A stretch of 6,979 bases of DNA, taken from an uncultured Oscillibacter sp. Lineage in GTDB: Bacteria > Bacillota > Clostridia > Oscillospirales > Oscillospiraceae. The notes beneath the pieces are model-generated. The model did not search any database, was not told where the DNA came from, and worked only from the letters and a program-made list of their open reading frames with translations. The DNA is taken from positions 1-6,979 of the forward strand of contig URXS01000102.1 in the NCBI GenBank assembly GCA_900551885.1, in the 5' to 3' direction. Position 1 is the stretch's first letter. Every line of letters begins with the position of its first letter. Below are positions 1 through 6,371 of the stretch, one piece after another. The position numbers and the translations under genes are program-made.

Positions 1-59
1 GCCAGTTGCCTGCGGCGGGCTGTCCCCGGAGGACAACGGCCGGAAAGGAAGGGCGAACC

Positions 60-1594
60 ATGGAACTGGAATTGAAAAAGACCTGCCTCGACGCCTATGA
101 GACGAGCGCCGAGCTGACACTGACCCAGGAGGAGACGGCGGAGACCATCGTGCCGGACTACTGCCCGGACATCGCACGGATCATTGAGACCACGGGCCGG
201 GTGTTTCTCCACAGCCGGGAGCTCCGGGACGGCAGGGGAACGGTCTCCGGAACGGTCCGGGTGACGGTGCTGTACACGCCGGAGGGGGAGGGAGGCATCC
301 GAACCCTGGAATTTGCCATGCCGTTCACCGCGGAGAGCGACGGCCGCGGCCTTGCCGATTGTGCCGTCCTGCTGGCAGAGACAGAGACGGAGTTTCTGGA
401 GACCCGGATGCTGAATCCCCGGAAGGTGTTCACACACTGCAAGCTGGTGACCCGCCTCACCGGCTTCCAGCGCAGGCCCCTGTGGATCTGTACGGACGTG
501 GAGGCAGGGCCGGAGCTGTGCATCGAAAAAAAGCAGGAACAGCAGCATGTCATCCTGCTGACGCATATCGTGGAGAAGGACTTCACCTTCTCTGAGCAGA
601 TGGACCTTTCTCCGGGCCGGGAGGGGGCGGCAGAGCTCCTTACCAGCCAGGTGTGCCCTGCGGTAACAGAGACAAAGATTGTGGGCAGCAAGCTGCTGTT
701 CAAGGGCATCTTCACTGTCAGCCTTCTGTACCGGACGGCGGCCGCTGCTGCACGTCCTCCGGAGAACTGCCATTCTCCCAGATCATGGAGGTGGAGGGGG
801 TACCGGAGGGGGCGGAGCCCACAGTCCAGCTGCAGCTCACAGGTGCGGACCTGCAGGTGGACGGCGCCGACGCCGAGGGCCGGGAGATCGCTGTGACGCT
901 GTATCTCCACGCTACGGCTCTGGTGCGCCAGACCCAGGAGGTCAGCATCCTCAGCGACCTGTACTCCACAGCCTACGACCTGACCTATGACGCCGCACCG
1001 CTGGAGCTCACCTCCCTCCGGGAGCAGCTTGCCCGCCGCCAAAGCGTGCGGGAAGTGTTGGAGATCGGCGTGGTGGCGGACTCCATCCTGGCACTCTCCG
1101 TCACCTGCGGGCCGGTGGCCGTCAGCCGGGAGGGGGAGAGCACCGTTCTGCGGACCGGAGCGGATCTGCGGGCGCTGTATCTGGACGAGGGCGGCGCGCC
1201 CCTGGTGGCGGAGCGGTGCGTGGATGTGACCTGTCCGCTGGAACTGCCGGAGGACTGCCACGTCACCGCCCGGGCGTCTTGCCCGGAGGAGGTCCAGGGC
1301 AGTCTGGGGGACCGGGGCATCGAGGTCCGGTTCCCGGTGGAGTTCCAGGCGGAGGCCACGGCCCAGGTGAAGAAGGTGTGCATCACCGCCGCAAAGGTCA
1401 ATACCGACGCCCCCAAGGAGCTCTCCGGCACGCCGTCCCTGGTGCTGCGGTGCCTGGGGCGGCAGGAGACGGCCTGGGATCTGGCCAAGCGCCACAACAC
1501 CACCATTGCCGCCATCCTCTCCGCCAACCAGTTGGAGTCAGAGGCAGATATCGCCGGAGACCAGCTCCTGCTGATCCCCCGGAAGCGGGCGTGA
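60..1594 (+). CDS. sipL: SipL-like spore coat morphogenesis protein (SPOCS/DUF3794 repeats + LysM), frameshifted
   Basis: In clostridia SipL anchors the spore coat basement layer around the forespore by binding SpoIVA. The ATG at 60 follows an AAAGGAAGGG ribosome site (44-53). The first frame encodes about 226 sensible residues: SPOCS repeat 1 (near residues 33-120, starting IVPDYCPDIARI) and the beginning of repeat 2 (KIVGSKLLFKGIF, then SLLYRT). Sense then passes to the frame of 740-1594, resuming with SSGELPFSQIMEVEG, the normal second half of that repeat. A third SPOCS-like stretch follows, and a C-terminal LysM (about 1471-1585; WDLAKRHN, then LLLIPR). Restoring one base gives about 511 residues, close to the 516 of C. 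difficile SipL. As written, translation ends at 896 after about 52 out-of-frame residues, without the LysM. Family assignment is strong; whether the break is real or a sequencing error cannot be told. No promoter is visible in the 59 bases upstream. Confidence 0.87.
735..755 (+). other. Frameshift site in sipL (one base missing)
   Basis: Upstream of here the frame that begins at 60 makes sense through LLYRT; downstream, sense continues in the frame containing position 740 (CCTSSGELPFSQ). One lost base explains this. The local sequence is GC-rich with short repeats (ACGGCGGCCGCTGCTGC), prone to both replication and sequencing slips. It falls in the variable loop between two strands of the second SPOCS repeat. 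Confidence 0.85.
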
Positions 1595-1616
1595 GCCGGA
1601 CAGGGAAGAGACAAAT

Positions 1617-1644
1617 AACGAGCGGGGCTTTCGCCCCGCTCGTT
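1617..1644. terminator. Bidirectional hairpin terminator between convergent genes
   Basis: A perfect 12-bp stem (AACGAGCGGGGC, 1617-1628, with its complement at 1633-1644) closes a four-base loop. It lies between the sipL stop (1594) and the stop of the convergent ABC ATPase gene (1665). The T-run is weak on both sides (TTTGCGTT on the + side, TTATTTGT on the - side), so it probably serves both transcripts. Confidence 0.85.
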
Positions 1645-1664
1645 TGCGTTGGGATGTTCACTTT

Positions 1665-2453
1665 TCAGGCGTTCTCGCTGTACCGGGAGAGGAACTGCCG
1701 CGTCCGCTCCTCCCTGGGGTTCTCGATGACCTCCCGGGCGGGGCCCTGCTCCACGATGACGCCGCCGTCCATGAAGATCACGTCGTCGGCCACGTCCCGG
1801 GCGAAGGCCATCTCATGGGTGACGATGATCATGGTGGTCCGCTGCTCTGCCAGCCCCCGGATCACCTTCAGCACCTCGCCGGTCAGCTCCGGGTCCAGGG
1901 CGCTGGTGGGCTCGTCGAAGCACAGGATGTCCGGGTGCAGCGCCAGGGCACGGGCGATGGCCACCCGCTGCTGCTGGCCGCCGGAGAGCTGGCAGGGGTA
2001 ATGCATAGCCCGGTCGGAGAGGCCCATCTTTTGAAGCAGCTCCCGGCCTTCGGCCTGGATCTCCTCCAGGATGGCCTTCTTGTTCTCCTTGAAATCCGGC
2101 CGCTCCTGGCTGAGAAGTTCCTTGGCCAAGGTCACGTTTTTCAGCGCCGTGTACTGGGGGAAGAGGTTGAAGGACTGGAACACCATGCCGAAGTGGAGCC
2201 GCTTCTTGCGGACCTCGCTCTCCCGCTGGGTGGCGGGGTCGGCGGCGTCGAAGATCACGGAGCCGTTGACGGAGATGGAGCCGTGGTCCGGCTTTTCCAG
2301 AAAGTTCAGGCACCGCAGCAGCGTGGTCTTGCCGGAGCCGGAGGAGCCGATGATGGCCAGGGCCTGTCCCTGCTCCAGGTCGAAGCTGATGTCCTCCAGG
2401 ACCTGGGTGGCGCCGAAATGCTTTTCAATATGTTGTACTTCCAAAACTGCCAT
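1665..2453 (-). CDS. Polar amino-acid ABC transporter, ATP-binding protein (GlnQ/HisP type)
   Basis: Cytoplasmic ATPase that powers uptake through the permease encoded just upstream. The 262 residues carry all the expected ABC motifs: Walker A GSSGSGKTT (36-44), Q-loop Q93 in VFQSFNLFP, signature LSGGQQQR (156-163), Walker B ILCFDEP (176-182, catalytic Glu181), D-loop SALD (184-187) and switch His213. The FNLFP and HEM contexts are typical of the polar amino-acid (PAAT) group. It is slightly longer than the usual 240-250 residues because of a charged insert around residues 115-136. The start is supported by an AAGGAGG site (2461-2467 on the + coordinates) seven bases before the ATG, inside the 15-base gap after the permease stop. 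It is the last gene of the three-gene operon. The exact substrate cannot be read from the ATPase. Confidence 0.96.
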   Translation of the reverse strand: MAVLEVQHIEKHFGATQVLEDISFDLEQGQALAIIGSSGSGKTTLLRCLNFLEKPDHGSISVNGSVIFDAADPATQRESEVRKKRLHFGMVFQSFNLFPQYTALKNVTLAKELLSQERPDFKENKKAILEEIQAEGRELLQKMGLSDRAMHYPCQLSGGQQQRVAIARALALHPDILCFDEPTSALDPELTGEVLKVIRGLAEQRTTMIIVTHEMAFARDVADDVIFMDGGVIVEQGPAREVIENPREERTRQFLSRYSENA

Positions 2454-2468
2454 GTGGAGTCCTCCTTG

Positions 2469-3140
2469 TCACTGAAAGAAGGCCAGCTTCTTTTCCACGC
2501 CTGCGAACAGGATGGTCAGAAGGCCGTTGAAGATCAGGTAATACACGCCGGTGAAGAACAGCGGCCACAGCAGGCCCGAGTAGCCGTGGGAGCCCTTCAG
2601 GAAGGCGTAACCCGCCCAGATGATCTCCTGCATGGAGATGATGCGGGCGATGGAGGTGTCCTTCACCAAGGTGATGATCTCGTTGGACATGGGGGGCACG
2701 ATGCGCTTGACCATCTGCAACAAGGTGACGTGGCGGAAGATCTGGGCCTTGGTCATGCCCAGCACCTCACCGGCCTCCTGCTGGCCCACGGGCACACCCT
2801 GGATGCCGCCCCGGTAGATCTCCGAGAAATAGCAGGCGTAGTTGATGATGAAGGCCACGGCGGAGGCCAGGAAGCGGCCGCTCTCACCGCTGGGCCAGGG
2901 GCTCCCGCTGTCCAGCACATAGCCGGGGATGTAAAAGATGATGATGAGCTGGAGCATCAGCGGCGTACCCCGGATGATCCAGACCACGGTCCGGCTGAGC
3001 CAGCGTAGGGGGGTGAAACGGCTCATGGAGCCGAAGGACACCACCAGTCCCAGCGGAATGGCGCCGATCAAGGTGACCGCGAACAGCTTCAAGGTTTGGA
3101 GGAAGCCCTGGTTCAGGGCCCCGATGACCGTGACAAACAT
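2469..3140 (-). CDS. Polar amino-acid ABC transporter, permease (HisM/GlnP family)
   Basis: Inner-membrane channel subunit, 223 residues. Hydrophobic segments lie around residues 17-37, 53-75, 90-109 and 190-214. The cytoplasmic EAA loop that docks on the ATPase is clear (QQEAGEVLGM, residues 120-129, continuing to VKRIVPPMSNE). The RGTPLMLQL motif near residues 57-65 is characteristic of the amino-acid permease family. Only one permease gene is present, so the channel is probably a homodimer (inference). The ATG at 3140 is preceded by an AAAGG/CAGG purine stretch, a weaker ribosome site than that of the ATPase. The gene follows the binding-protein gene after a 130-base gap holding two hairpins, and lies 15 bases from the ATPase gene. 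Confidence 0.95.
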   Translation of the reverse strand: MFVTVIGALNQGFLQTLKLFAVTLIGAIPLGLVVSFGSMSRFTPLRWLSRTVVWIIRGTPLMLQLIIIFYIPGYVLDSGSPWPSGESGRFLASAVAFIINYACYFSEIYRGGIQGVPVGQQEAGEVLGMTKAQIFRHVTLLQMVKRIVPPMSNEIITLVKDTSIARIISMQEIIWAGYAFLKGSHGYSGLLWPLFFTGVYYLIFNGLLTILFAGVEKKLAFFQ

Positions 3141-3204
3141 AGTTGGAACCTGCCTTTAACGGTAAGATTGGGGACAGCGATGGGGAACGACGCCGGGGAA
3201 AAAG

Positions 3205-3252
3205 GGCCGGAAAACCGGCCAAAAGCAGAGGGCGTTGCCGCCCTCTGCTTTT
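3205..3252 (-). terminator. Tandem hairpin terminators between binding-protein and permease genes
   Basis: Read in the direction of the operon, the first hairpin has a perfect 14-bp stem (arms 3239-3252 and 3221-3234, loop 3235-3238) ending in TTTT. It is followed at once by a second, perfect 6-bp stem (GGCCGG/CCGGCC, 3205-3220, loop TTTT), then CTTTTTCC. I see no convincing promoter between them and the permease start, so they probably act as a partial terminator or RNA-end stabiliser. Either role gives more binding-protein mRNA than permease/ATPase mRNA, a known pattern in ABC importer operons. Confidence 0.8.
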
Positions 3253-3270
3253 TATGGATGGGGAAGGGGA

Positions 3271-4131
3271 TTACTCCTGGGGAATCAGGGCCGCCTGGAT
3301 GCCGTAGGTCTCGGCCAGGGAGGTCATGGTGCCGTCGGCGTAGCTGTCGATGAAGAACTGGTTCAGCTCAGCGGCCAGATCGGAGCCCTTGCGGAAGCCC
3401 ACGCCGTACTGCTCACCCTCGTTGGGGTTCAGGGTAATGGTGTAGGTCAGGTCGGCGTAGCTGGTGCCCTCGCCCACCATGGCACCGGCCATCAGGGAGT
3501 CGATGATGGCGGCGTCAGCGGTGCCGGACTCCACTTCCAGCACGGCGGTGGCCTGATCCGCCACCTCGGTGTAGGTAAAGCCGTTGGCGTCCGCCTGGGC
3601 CTGGCCGAAGGAACCGGACTCCACGGCGAAGTTCAGGCCGGACAGGCTGGCGGCGTCGGAATACTGGTCGGCCACGTCGGCGGGGAGCACCACCACCTGG
3701 GCGTTGTTGCAGTAAGCGTTGGAGCACTCCATGGCGGAGGTGACCTCATCAGTGAGGGTCATGCCGTTCCAGACCACGTCGATGGTCTTGCCGTCCAGCT
3801 CCATGACCTTGTTGTCCCAGTCGATGATCTGGAACTGGACTTCCACGCCCAGGCTCTCGGCGAAGGCCTTGGCCATGTCGGCGTCAAAGCCGATCCAGTT
3901 GCCGCTCTCGTCCTGGTAGTCCATGGGCTCGAACTCGGTGATGCCCACCACCAACGTGCCCTTGTCCTGGACGTAGGCCAGGTCGCTCTCGGTGGCCCCG
4001 GTATCGGCGGTGTCGCCGGTATCCTCGGTAGCGGTATCCTCCGTGGTGTCGGCGGTAGCGTCGTCACCGCCGCAGGCGGCCAGGGACAGGGCCATGGACA
4101 GCGCCAGCAGCAAAGTCAGAAACTTCTTCAT
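3271..4131 (-). CDS. Polar amino-acid ABC transporter, lipoprotein substrate-binding protein (SBP family 3)
   Basis: Extracytoplasmic receptor that captures an amino acid and delivers it to the permease. The 286-residue protein opens with a lipoprotein signal peptide (MKKFLTLLLA, then lipobox LAAC, lipidated Cys20) and an Asp/Thr/Glu-rich flexible linker (residues 21-50). The mature fold begins at TLVVGITEFEPMDY and contains the family 3 signature GFDADMAKAFAESL (81-94) and DVVWNGMTLT (118-127). The start at 4131 is chosen because GGAGGA lies ten bases upstream and the lipoprotein signal begins here. A longer reading from 4179 would put 16 charged residues before the signal and start almost at the predicted transcription start. 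Odd: the usual Arg after MTIT.E, which grips the ligand carboxylate, is Val130, while the later ligand Asp (AAIIDS) is kept. Substrate is not assignable. Confidence 0.95.
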   Translation of the reverse strand: MKKFLTLLLALSMALSLAACGGDDATADTTEDTATEDTGDTADTGATESDLAYVQDKGTLVVGITEFEPMDYQDESGNWIGFDADMAKAFAESLGVEVQFQIIDWDNKVMELDGKTIDVVWNGMTLTDEVTSAMECSNAYCNNAQVVVLPADVADQYSDAASLSGLNFAVESGSFGQAQADANGFTYTEVADQATAVLEVESGTADAAIIDSLMAGAMVGEGTSYADLTYTITLNPNEGEQYGVGFRKGSDLAAELNQFFIDSYADGTMTSLAETYGIQAALIPQE

Positions 4132-4188
4132 AATGATCCAATCCTCCAAATTTCCCGGGCGGCGTTCCACCCGTTTCATTACGTTAGC

Positions 4189-4217
4189 AGTTTACCATAC
4201 TAAATTGTTCCTGTAAA
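4189..4217 (-). promoter_or_regulatory. Sigma-A-type promoter of the amino-acid ABC operon
   Basis: On the - strand: -35 TTTACA (4212-4217, 5/6 to consensus), a 17-base spacer, and -10 TAAACT (4189-4194, 4/6) preceded by TGG, giving an extended -10. Transcription should start near 4182, leaving about 50 bases of leader before the ATG at 4131. Directly upstream of the -35 is a short inverted repeat, CGGAA-T-TTCCG (4220-4230), a possible but unproven regulator site. Confidence 0.75.
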
Positions 4218-4289
4218 GCCGGAATTTCCGACAAGAACGGAGAACCGGAAAGGGGGGATTTGTGCAAAACCTCCAAAGCGAGACGGGCC

Positions 4290-4319
4290 GTCATACTTTG
4301 CCGGGGCGGGACATAGAGT
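4290..4319 (+). promoter_or_regulatory. Sigma-E-type (mother-cell) promoter of spoIVA
   Basis: GTCATACT (4290-4297) and CATAGAGT (4312-4319), separated by 14 bases, match the sigma-E pattern (-35 like GTCATATT, -10 like CATACANT) at nearly every position. Start of transcription would be near 4326, about 30 bases before the ATG at 4358. This agrees with spoIVA belonging to the sigma-E regulon in known spore formers, and rules out a start upstream of the promoter. Confidence 0.8.
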
Positions 4320-4357
4320 TAGAACATGAATATGGAGCGGAAAAAGGACGGGATGCT

Positions 4358-5833
4358 ATGAACGCCAGTATCTATCAGAATATCGCCACCCGCACCGCCG
4401 GTGACATTTATATCGGTGTGGTGGGCCCGGTGCGCACGGGGAAATCCACCTTCATCAAGCGCTTTATGGAGACCCAGGTGATCCCCAACATCGAAAACGT
4501 CTACCGCAAGGAGCGGGCCCGGGATGAGCTGCCCCAGAGCGGCTCCGGCCGCACGGTCATGACGGCGGAGCCCAAGTTCGTCCCGGAGGAGGCGGCCCAG
4601 ATCCAGCTTCCGGACGGGGGCTCCTTCTCCGTGCGGCTGATCGACTGCGTGGGCTACATGGTCAAGGGGGCCATGGGCCAGTACGAGGGCGACGCCCCCC
4701 GCATGGTCACCACCCCCTGGTTCGACCACGAGATCCCCATGACCGAGGCGGCGGAGGTGGGCACCCGGAAGGTGATCGCAGAGCACTCCACCATCGGCAT
4801 CGTGATCACCACCGACGGCTCCATCGCCGACATCCCCCGGGAGGACTACCTGGAGGCGGAGGAGCGGGTCATCCGGGAGCTGCAGGAGCTGGGGAAGCCC
4901 TTCATCGTCCTGGTCAATGCGGCGGACCCGGCGGGCAGCCGGGCCCAGGCCATCGCCAAGGACATCGCCTCCCGGTACGAGGTCAACTGCATGGCAGTCA
5001 ACTGCCTGGAGCTGAGCGAGGAGGACGTGGCGGGGATTTTGAAGGCGGTGCTCTACGAGTTTCCCATGCAGGAGCTGGACCTGTTCCTGCCCCCCTGGGT
5101 GGACGCCCTGCCGGACCAGCACCCCATTAAGGCGGAGCTGTACGAGGCGGTCCGCCAGGGCACCGCCCAGCTCCACCACATCCGGGAGGTGGAGGGCGTG
5201 GTGGCCTCCCTGGGCCAGTGCGCCCACATCAGCGAGGCCAAGGTCACCGCCATGGACCTGGGCACCGGCGTGGCCACCGCCACGCTGAACCTGCCCCGGG
5301 CGCTGTTCTACCAGACCCTCTCCGAGCAGTCCGGCTTCACCGTCACCGACGACGGGGACCTGATGCGCCTGCTGACCCGCCTGGCGGCGGTGAAGGCGGA
5401 GTACGATAAGGTGGCGGGCGCCCTGAAGGACGTGCGGGAGACCGGCTACGGCATCGTGGTGCCCGGCATCGACGAGCTGACGCTGGAGGAGCCGGAGATC
5501 ATGAAGCAGGGCGGCCGGTACGGCGTGCGCCTCAAGGCCAGCGCCCCCAGCATCCACATGATCCGGGCGGACATCGAGACGGCGGTAAGCCCCATCGTGG
5601 GCAACGAGAAGCAGTCCGAGGACATGGTGAACTACCTGCTCCAGGAGTTCGAAGGGGACACCAGCAAGATCTGGCAGTCCAACATCTTCGGCCGCAGCTT
5701 CCACGAGCTGGTCAACGAGGATTTGCAGGCAAAGCTGAAGCGGATGCCGGAGGACGCACGGAAAAAGCTCCGGGAGACCCTGGAGCGCATCATCAACGAG
5801 GGCAGCGGCGGACTGATCTGCATCATTCTGTAA
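4358..5833 (+). CDS. spoIVA: Stage IV sporulation protein A (coat basement-layer ATPase)
   Basis: SpoIVA is made in the mother cell and polymerises, using ATP, into the basement layer on which the spore coat is built. The 491 residues match the 492 of the B. subtilis protein. The N-terminal P-loop domain is clear: TAGDIYIGVVGPVRTGKST with Walker A 23-31 (Lys29), the conserved block ARDELPQSGSGRTVMTAEPKFVP (residues 54-76), and a DxxG-type motif LIDCVGY (94-100). The NKxD guanine-specificity motif of the parental GTPase class is absent (VLVNAADP, 184-191), consistent with an ATPase. The C-terminus is short and hydrophobic (GLICIIL). An upstream GTG at 4262 gives 32 extra residues but lies before the sigma-E promoter, so I start at the ATG at 4358, preceded by AAAAAGGA (4341-4348). 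The gene is monocistronic, between its own promoter and terminator. Confidence 0.97.
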   Translation: MNASIYQNIATRTAGDIYIGVVGPVRTGKSTFIKRFMETQVIPNIENVYRKERARDELPQSGSGRTVMTAEPKFVPEEAAQIQLPDGGSFSVRLIDCVGYMVKGAMGQYEGDAPRMVTTPWFDHEIPMTEAAEVGTRKVIAEHSTIGIVITTDGSIADIPREDYLEAEERVIRELQELGKPFIVLVNAADPAGSRAQAIAKDIASRYEVNCMAVNCLELSEEDVAGILKAVLYEFPMQELDLFLPPWVDALPDQHPIKAELYEAVRQGTAQLHHIREVEGVVASLGQCAHISEAKVTAMDLGTGVATATLNLPRALFYQTLSEQSGFTVTDDGDLMRLLTRLAAVKAEYDKVAGALKDVRETGYGIVVPGIDELTLEEPEIMKQGGRYGVRLKASAPSIHMIRADIETAVSPIVGNEKQSEDMVNYLLQEFEGDTSKIWQSNIFGRSFHELVNEDLQAKLKRMPEDARKKLRETLERIINEGSGGLICIIL

Positions 5834-5842
5834 TATGGAAGG

Positions 5843-5872
5843 GGACCCGCCTGACGGCGGGTTCCTTTTTTT
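5843..5872 (+). terminator. Rho-independent terminator of spoIVA
   Basis: A GC-rich stem (GGACCCGCC, 5843-5851, with GGCGGGTTCC, 5856-5865, one bulged T) around loop TGAC is followed by seven T residues (5866-5872). It sits ten bases after the spoIVA stop and isolates spoIVA from the repressor gene downstream. Confidence 0.9.
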
Positions 5873-5919
5873 GCTTCCCACTGCCGGCGGGTCTTCCCGG
5901 AAAAATTCCTCCCGAAGTG

Positions 5920-5934
5920 GTTTACAATGTAGAC
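5920..5934. promoter_or_regulatory. Operator 1 for the BlaI/MecI-type repressor
   Basis: GTTTAC-AAT-GTAGAC contains TACAATGTA, a TACA-n-TGTA dyad of the kind BlaI/MecI repressors bind. It overlaps the -35 hexamer, so a bound repressor would block RNA polymerase. It matches operator 2 at 13 of 15 positions. Confidence 0.78.
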
Positions 5935-5949
5935 TATTTGTGCTATGCT
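5921..5949 (+). promoter_or_regulatory. Promoter of the BlaI-type repressor/M56 operon
   Basis: -35 TTTACA (5921-5926, 5/6), a 17-base spacer and -10 TATGCT (5944-5949, 4/6) with a TG one base upstream (extended -10). Start of transcription is predicted near 5956, inside the second operator, leaving a leader of about 30 bases before the ATG at 5985. Confidence 0.78.
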
Positions 5950-5951
5950 TA

Positions 5952-5966
5952 GTCTACAAAGTAGAC
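5952..5966. promoter_or_regulatory. Operator 2 for the BlaI/MecI-type repressor
   Basis: GTCTAC-AAA-GTAGAC is a perfect inverted repeat with a three-base centre, just downstream of the -10 and over the predicted transcription start. Its centre is 32 bp from that of operator 1, about three helical turns, so two repressor dimers could sit on the same DNA face. Confidence 0.8.
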
Positions 5967-5984
5967 CAGAGAGGAGGCGGAGGT

Positions 5985-6371
5985 ATGAAGGACATCCACG
6001 TGACCGACAGCGAGTGGTACGTGCTGGACTGCCTGTGGCAGCAATCCCCCCAGACCGCCATGGAGCTGGTGGAGGCCCTGTCCCGCCGGGTGGGGTGGGC
6101 CAAGAGCACCACGCTGACCACCCTGCGGCGGATGGAGGCCAAGGGACTGCTGGCCGGGGAGACGGTGGGCCGGTCCCGGCGCTACACGCCTCTGGTGGAC
6201 CGGGAGACCGCCACGGTCCGGGAGACCAGCGGCTTTCTGGACCGGGTGTACCGGGGCAGCGTGGGGCAGATGGTCAGCACCATGGCCCGGCGCCAGGGAC
6301 TGACCGAGGAGGACCTGGCCGAGCTGCGGGCCATTCTGGCCCAGGCGGAAGGAGGCGGGCAGGATGCTTGA
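5985..6371 (+). CDS. BlaI/MecI/CopY-family transcriptional repressor
   Basis: A 128-residue winged-helix repressor, the usual length for the family. The N-terminal DNA-binding domain starts HVTDSEWYVLDCLW (5-18); the recognition helix region is WAKSTTLTTLRRMEAKGLL (38-56), followed by a wing with RSRRY. The C-terminal half (about 80-122, with TEEDLAELRAIL) is the dimerisation part. In BlaI and MecI, cleavage by the partner M56 protease relieves repression. The ATG at 5985 follows GAGGAGGCGGAGG; an in-frame extension back to 5835 would run through the spoIVA terminator and this gene's promoter and is rejected. The stop overlaps the next gene's start by 8 bp, so the two are translationally coupled. 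The paired operators at its own promoter indicate autorepression. Outside targets, and whether beta-lactam or another signal is sensed, cannot be seen. Confidence 0.94.
   Translation: MKDIHVTDSEWYVLDCLWQQSPQTAMELVEALSRRVGWAKSTTLTTLRRMEAKGLLAGETVGRSRRYTPLVDRETATVRETSGFLDRVYRGSVGQMVSTMARRQGLTEEDLAELRAILAQAEGGGQDA

Noticed and set aside
735..755. Programmed ribosomal frameshift in sipL
   Set aside because: No slippery heptamer, stimulatory hairpin or internal ribosome site is evident, and the family is encoded in one continuous frame; a mutation or sequence error is simpler.
158..1495. Long antisense open frame (445 codons) across sipL
   Set aside because: Low-complexity, Arg/Gln/Leu-rich translation without family features. 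It is a by-product of GC-rich codons opposite a clearly conserved gene.
1644..3008. Long + strand open frame (454 codons) across the ATPase and permease genes
   Set aside because: It spans two real - strand genes and their gap, and its product is Gly/Leu/His-rich with no motif.
4132..4179. Upstream ATG adding 16 residues to the binding protein
   Set aside because: The extra charged residues would precede a classic lipoprotein signal, and 4179 is almost at the predicted transcription start.
3235..4203. Gly/Val/His-rich + strand frame opposite the binding-protein gene
   Set aside because: Mirror image of a recognised lipoprotein gene with signal peptide, promoter and ribosome site.
4262..4357. 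Upstream GTG start adding 32 residues to SpoIVA
   Set aside because: It lies upstream of the sigma-E promoter and would make the protein longer than its relatives; the ATG at 4358 gives 491 residues.
4319..5881. 520-codon antisense frame over spoIVA
   Set aside because: Repetitive Leu/Gly/His/Gln-rich product; spoIVA on the other strand is unmistakable and has promoter and terminator.
5835..5984. N-terminal extension of the repressor to 5835
   Set aside because: The stretch consists of the spoIVA terminator and the repressor's own promoter and operators, and the encoded residues resemble nothing in the family.
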